Positions 62,683-64,000 of a stretch of 64,000 nt of DNA are shown here, piece by piece. The notes beneath the pieces were generated by a model. It did not search any database. It was not told where the DNA came from and saw nothing but the letters and a program-made list of their open reading frames with translations. Each line of letters opens with the position of its first letter. Positions within the stretch are counted from its first letter, which is position 1. Source of the DNA: Sphingobium sp. MI1205 (GTDB lineage Bacteria; Pseudomonadota; Alphaproteobacteria; Sphingomonadales; Sphingomonadaceae); assembly GCF_001563285.1 (NCBI RefSeq), contig NZ_CP005188.1, positions 1,493,501-1,557,500 of the forward strand, read 5' to 3'. Made by a program: the position numbers and the translations under genes.

Positions 62683-63642
62683 ATGTCTTCGCCATCGCCA
62701 AGCAGCAGGAATGGAGGGCCGCCGGTATCTTCCGGCGGCGGCTCCTCCGAATTGGGAGTTATCTTGCCCTATCCCGAACAGGCCATTGCACGGCGGAGTT
62801 TCGAGCCGGTCAGCGTGCCGGTCCATCCGCTGATCCGCAAGGCGCGCGCAGTGGCGGCCTCCGTCCTGCCGACCATGGTCCTGATCGGCGCACTGCTGCT
62901 CTTCTGGCAGCTTTTGTGCGCATCCCCAGACGCGAATTTCCCCAGCCCCGTCAAGGTGTGGGAGGAAAGCCATGACGTCATCATGCATCCTTTCAAGGGC
63001 GTGGAGATGGGACTTACCCACTTCAGCATACAGGATGGCGGGGATGTCGGTATCGCGGGCCATGTGCTGACAAGCCTTAGCCGCGTTCTCATCGGCTACA
63101 GCATTGCCTCCGTCTTCGGCGTCGCGCTGGGTATCCTGATCGGGCAGAGCGTTTTGGCCTTCCGCGCGCTCGATCCCTTGTTCCAGGTGCTGCGGACGGT
63201 GCCGCCGCTTGCCTGGTTGCCGATCAGCCTGGCGATTTTCCAGCAGGCGCAGCCTTCCGCGATATTCCTGATCTTCATCACCGCGATCTGGCCGGTGATC
63301 CTGAACACCGCCGCAGGGGTGCAGACCATTCCGCCCGCCTATCGCAACGTGGCCAAGGTGCTGGCGCTCAACCCGATCGAATATTTCGTCAGGATCATGC
63401 TGCCCGCAACCGTGCCGCACATGTTCACCGGCCTGCGGATCGGCGTCGGCATGAGCTGGCTGGCGATCGTGGCGGCCGAGATGGTGCAGGGCGGCACCGG
63501 CGTCGGCTTCTTCATCTGGGACAGCTACAACAGTTCGCTGCTTACCGACACGATCGTCGCGCTGGTCTGGATCGGCATGGTCGGCTTCACGCTGGACCGC
63601 ATCGTCGCTTTTGCTGGCCGCATCATCGGCCGCGAAGGCTGA
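62683..63642 (+). CDS. nrtB: Nitrate ABC transporter permease
   Basis: A 319-residue permease with about six transmembrane helices. A Ser/Gly-rich N-terminal region of 30 residues precedes them. The cytoplasmic EAA-loop (NVAKVLALNPIEYFVRIMLPATVPHMFTG, about residues 225-253) contacts the ATPase. It starts at the ATG at 62683 after GAGGAAGGA. It is coupled to nrtA (17-bp gap) and followed after 16 bp by the ATP-binding gene. Confidence 0.9.
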   Translation: MSSPSPSSRNGGPPVSSGGGSSELGVILPYPEQAIARRSFEPVSVPVHPLIRKARAVAASVLPTMVLIGALLLFWQLLCASPDANFPSPVKVWEESHDVIMHPFKGVEMGLTHFSIQDGGDVGIAGHVLTSLSRVLIGYSIASVFGVALGILIGQSVLAFRALDPLFQVLRTVPPLAWLPISLAIFQQAQPSAIFLIFITAIWPVILNTAAGVQTIPPAYRNVAKVLALNPIEYFVRIMLPATVPHMFTGLRIGVGMSWLAIVAAEMVQGGTGVGFFIWDSYNSSLLTDTIVALVWIGMVGFTLDRIVAFAGRIIGREG

Positions 63643-63658
63643 AAGGGGAGACAGGCTC

Positions 63659-64000
63659 ATGAAACAACGTAGCTATCTCGCGCTCGAAGGGATCACCGTC
63701 GAGTTTCCGACCAAGGCAGGTGCCTTTTGCGCCCTGGACACCATCGACCTGGAAGTGAGCAAGGGAGAGTTCGTCGCGCTGATCGGTCATTCGGGCTGTG
63801 GCAAATCGACTCTGCTGAATGCGGTGGCCGGGCTGGTCAAGCCGACGCGGGGCGCCATCTTCCTGGACGGTGATCTGGTCGATGCGCCGGGCCCGGACCG
63901 TGCCGTGGTGTTCCAGGACCATTCGCTGCTGCCCTGGCTGACGGTCGAAGAGAATGTACGGCTGGCGGTCGACAAGACGGCGGGCGGCAAGAACAAGGCC
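63659..64000 (+). CDS. nrtC: Nitrate ABC transporter ATP-binding protein, cut by the window edge
   Basis: Only the first 114 residues are present; the frame is open to the end of the window. The Walker A is IGHSGCGKSTLLNAVAG (about residues 42-58), and the Q-loop is VVFQDHSLLPW with Q86, typical of NrtC/NrtD/SsuB/TauB-like importer ATPases. AAGGGGAG precedes the ATG. It should power the NrtA-NrtB importer. Whether it carries the extra regulatory domain of cyanobacterial NrtC cannot be seen. Confidence 0.88.
   Translation, partial: MKQRSYLALEGITVEFPTKAGAFCALDTIDLEVSKGEFVALIGHSGCGKSTLLNAVAGLVKPTRGAIFLDGDLVDAPGPDRAVVFQDHSLLPWLTVEENVRLAVDKTAGGKNKA

Overview
The window reads as chromosomal DNA of an alphaproteobacterium, most probably a sphingomonad (Sphingomonadaceae, Sphingobium/Novosphingobium-like). 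The grounds are high G+C throughout, alphaproteobacterial gene orders (ffs-dnaX-ybaB, lon-hup, aroA-cmk-rpsA-ihfB, trpFBA-accD-folC, rpiB-glyA-nrdR), a DUF6628-type protein, a FYDLN-acid protein and a ceramide-glucosyltransferase-like enzyme. There is no insertion sequence, prophage, CRISPR array or rRNA operon. Almost everything is core metabolism or information processing, so the more unusual signals are in RNA leaders, intergenic operators and a few divergent proteins.

Layout. 1-8.3 kb: PilZ protein, exported M28 peptidase, rpsD, a small chorismate mutase, the minus-strand rpiB-glyA-nrdR-trmJ cluster and an HPP/CBS membrane protein. 8.4-12.6 kb: an alpha/beta hydrolase, then a tightly coupled plus-strand run of two cysteine desulfurases, a 2Fe-2S ferredoxin and a class A beta-lactamase. 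12.6-18.4 kb: SRP RNA, dnaX (with a probable programmed frameshift signal), ybaB, heat-shock-type lon, hup, tRNA-His and hisI. 18.4-27.3 kb: lipoprotein, L,D-transpeptidase, malic enzyme, alaS, K+/H+ antiporter and tRNA-Leu. 27.3-33 kb: ihfB, rpsA, cmk, aroA, a FYDLN protein and two identical tRNA-Ala genes. 33-43.3 kb: uvrD, GFA protein, a divergent NO-response pair (nsrR-like / bacterial haemoglobin) with two tandem NsrR-type boxes, rsmD, a pseudouridine synthase, a response regulator, a DUF2279 protein and an AmpG-like permease. 43.4-50.3 kb: one long minus-strand operon lpxL-like-trpF-trpB-trpA-accD-folC, and a divergent GT21-like glycosyltransferase. 50.3-60.9 kb: membrane protein, DUF952, gyrA, a tandem pair of equal-length secreted repeat proteins, an Lrp regulator, a degenerate histidine kinase, a polysaccharide-deacetylase-like protein and a CAT-anticodon tRNA. 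60.9-64 kb: a nitrate ABC transporter operon (nrtA, nrtB, start of nrtC) behind a structured leader that ends in a strong terminator.

How it fits together. The aromatic pathway is represented by aroA, chorismate mutase and trpFBA. Iron-sulfur/sulfur transfer has two NifS-like enzymes plus a ferredoxin. Nitrogen-oxide biology appears twice: NsrR/haemoglobin, and nitrate uptake with an apparent antitermination leader. The observations most worth following are the dnaX -1 frameshift cassette, the nrt leader, the paired NsrR boxes, the beta-lactamase with carbapenemase-type cysteines coupled to an Fe-S operon, and a histidine kinase that keeps its phosphoacceptor but has lost ATP-binding signatures. 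All calls come from reading sequence; no database search was run.
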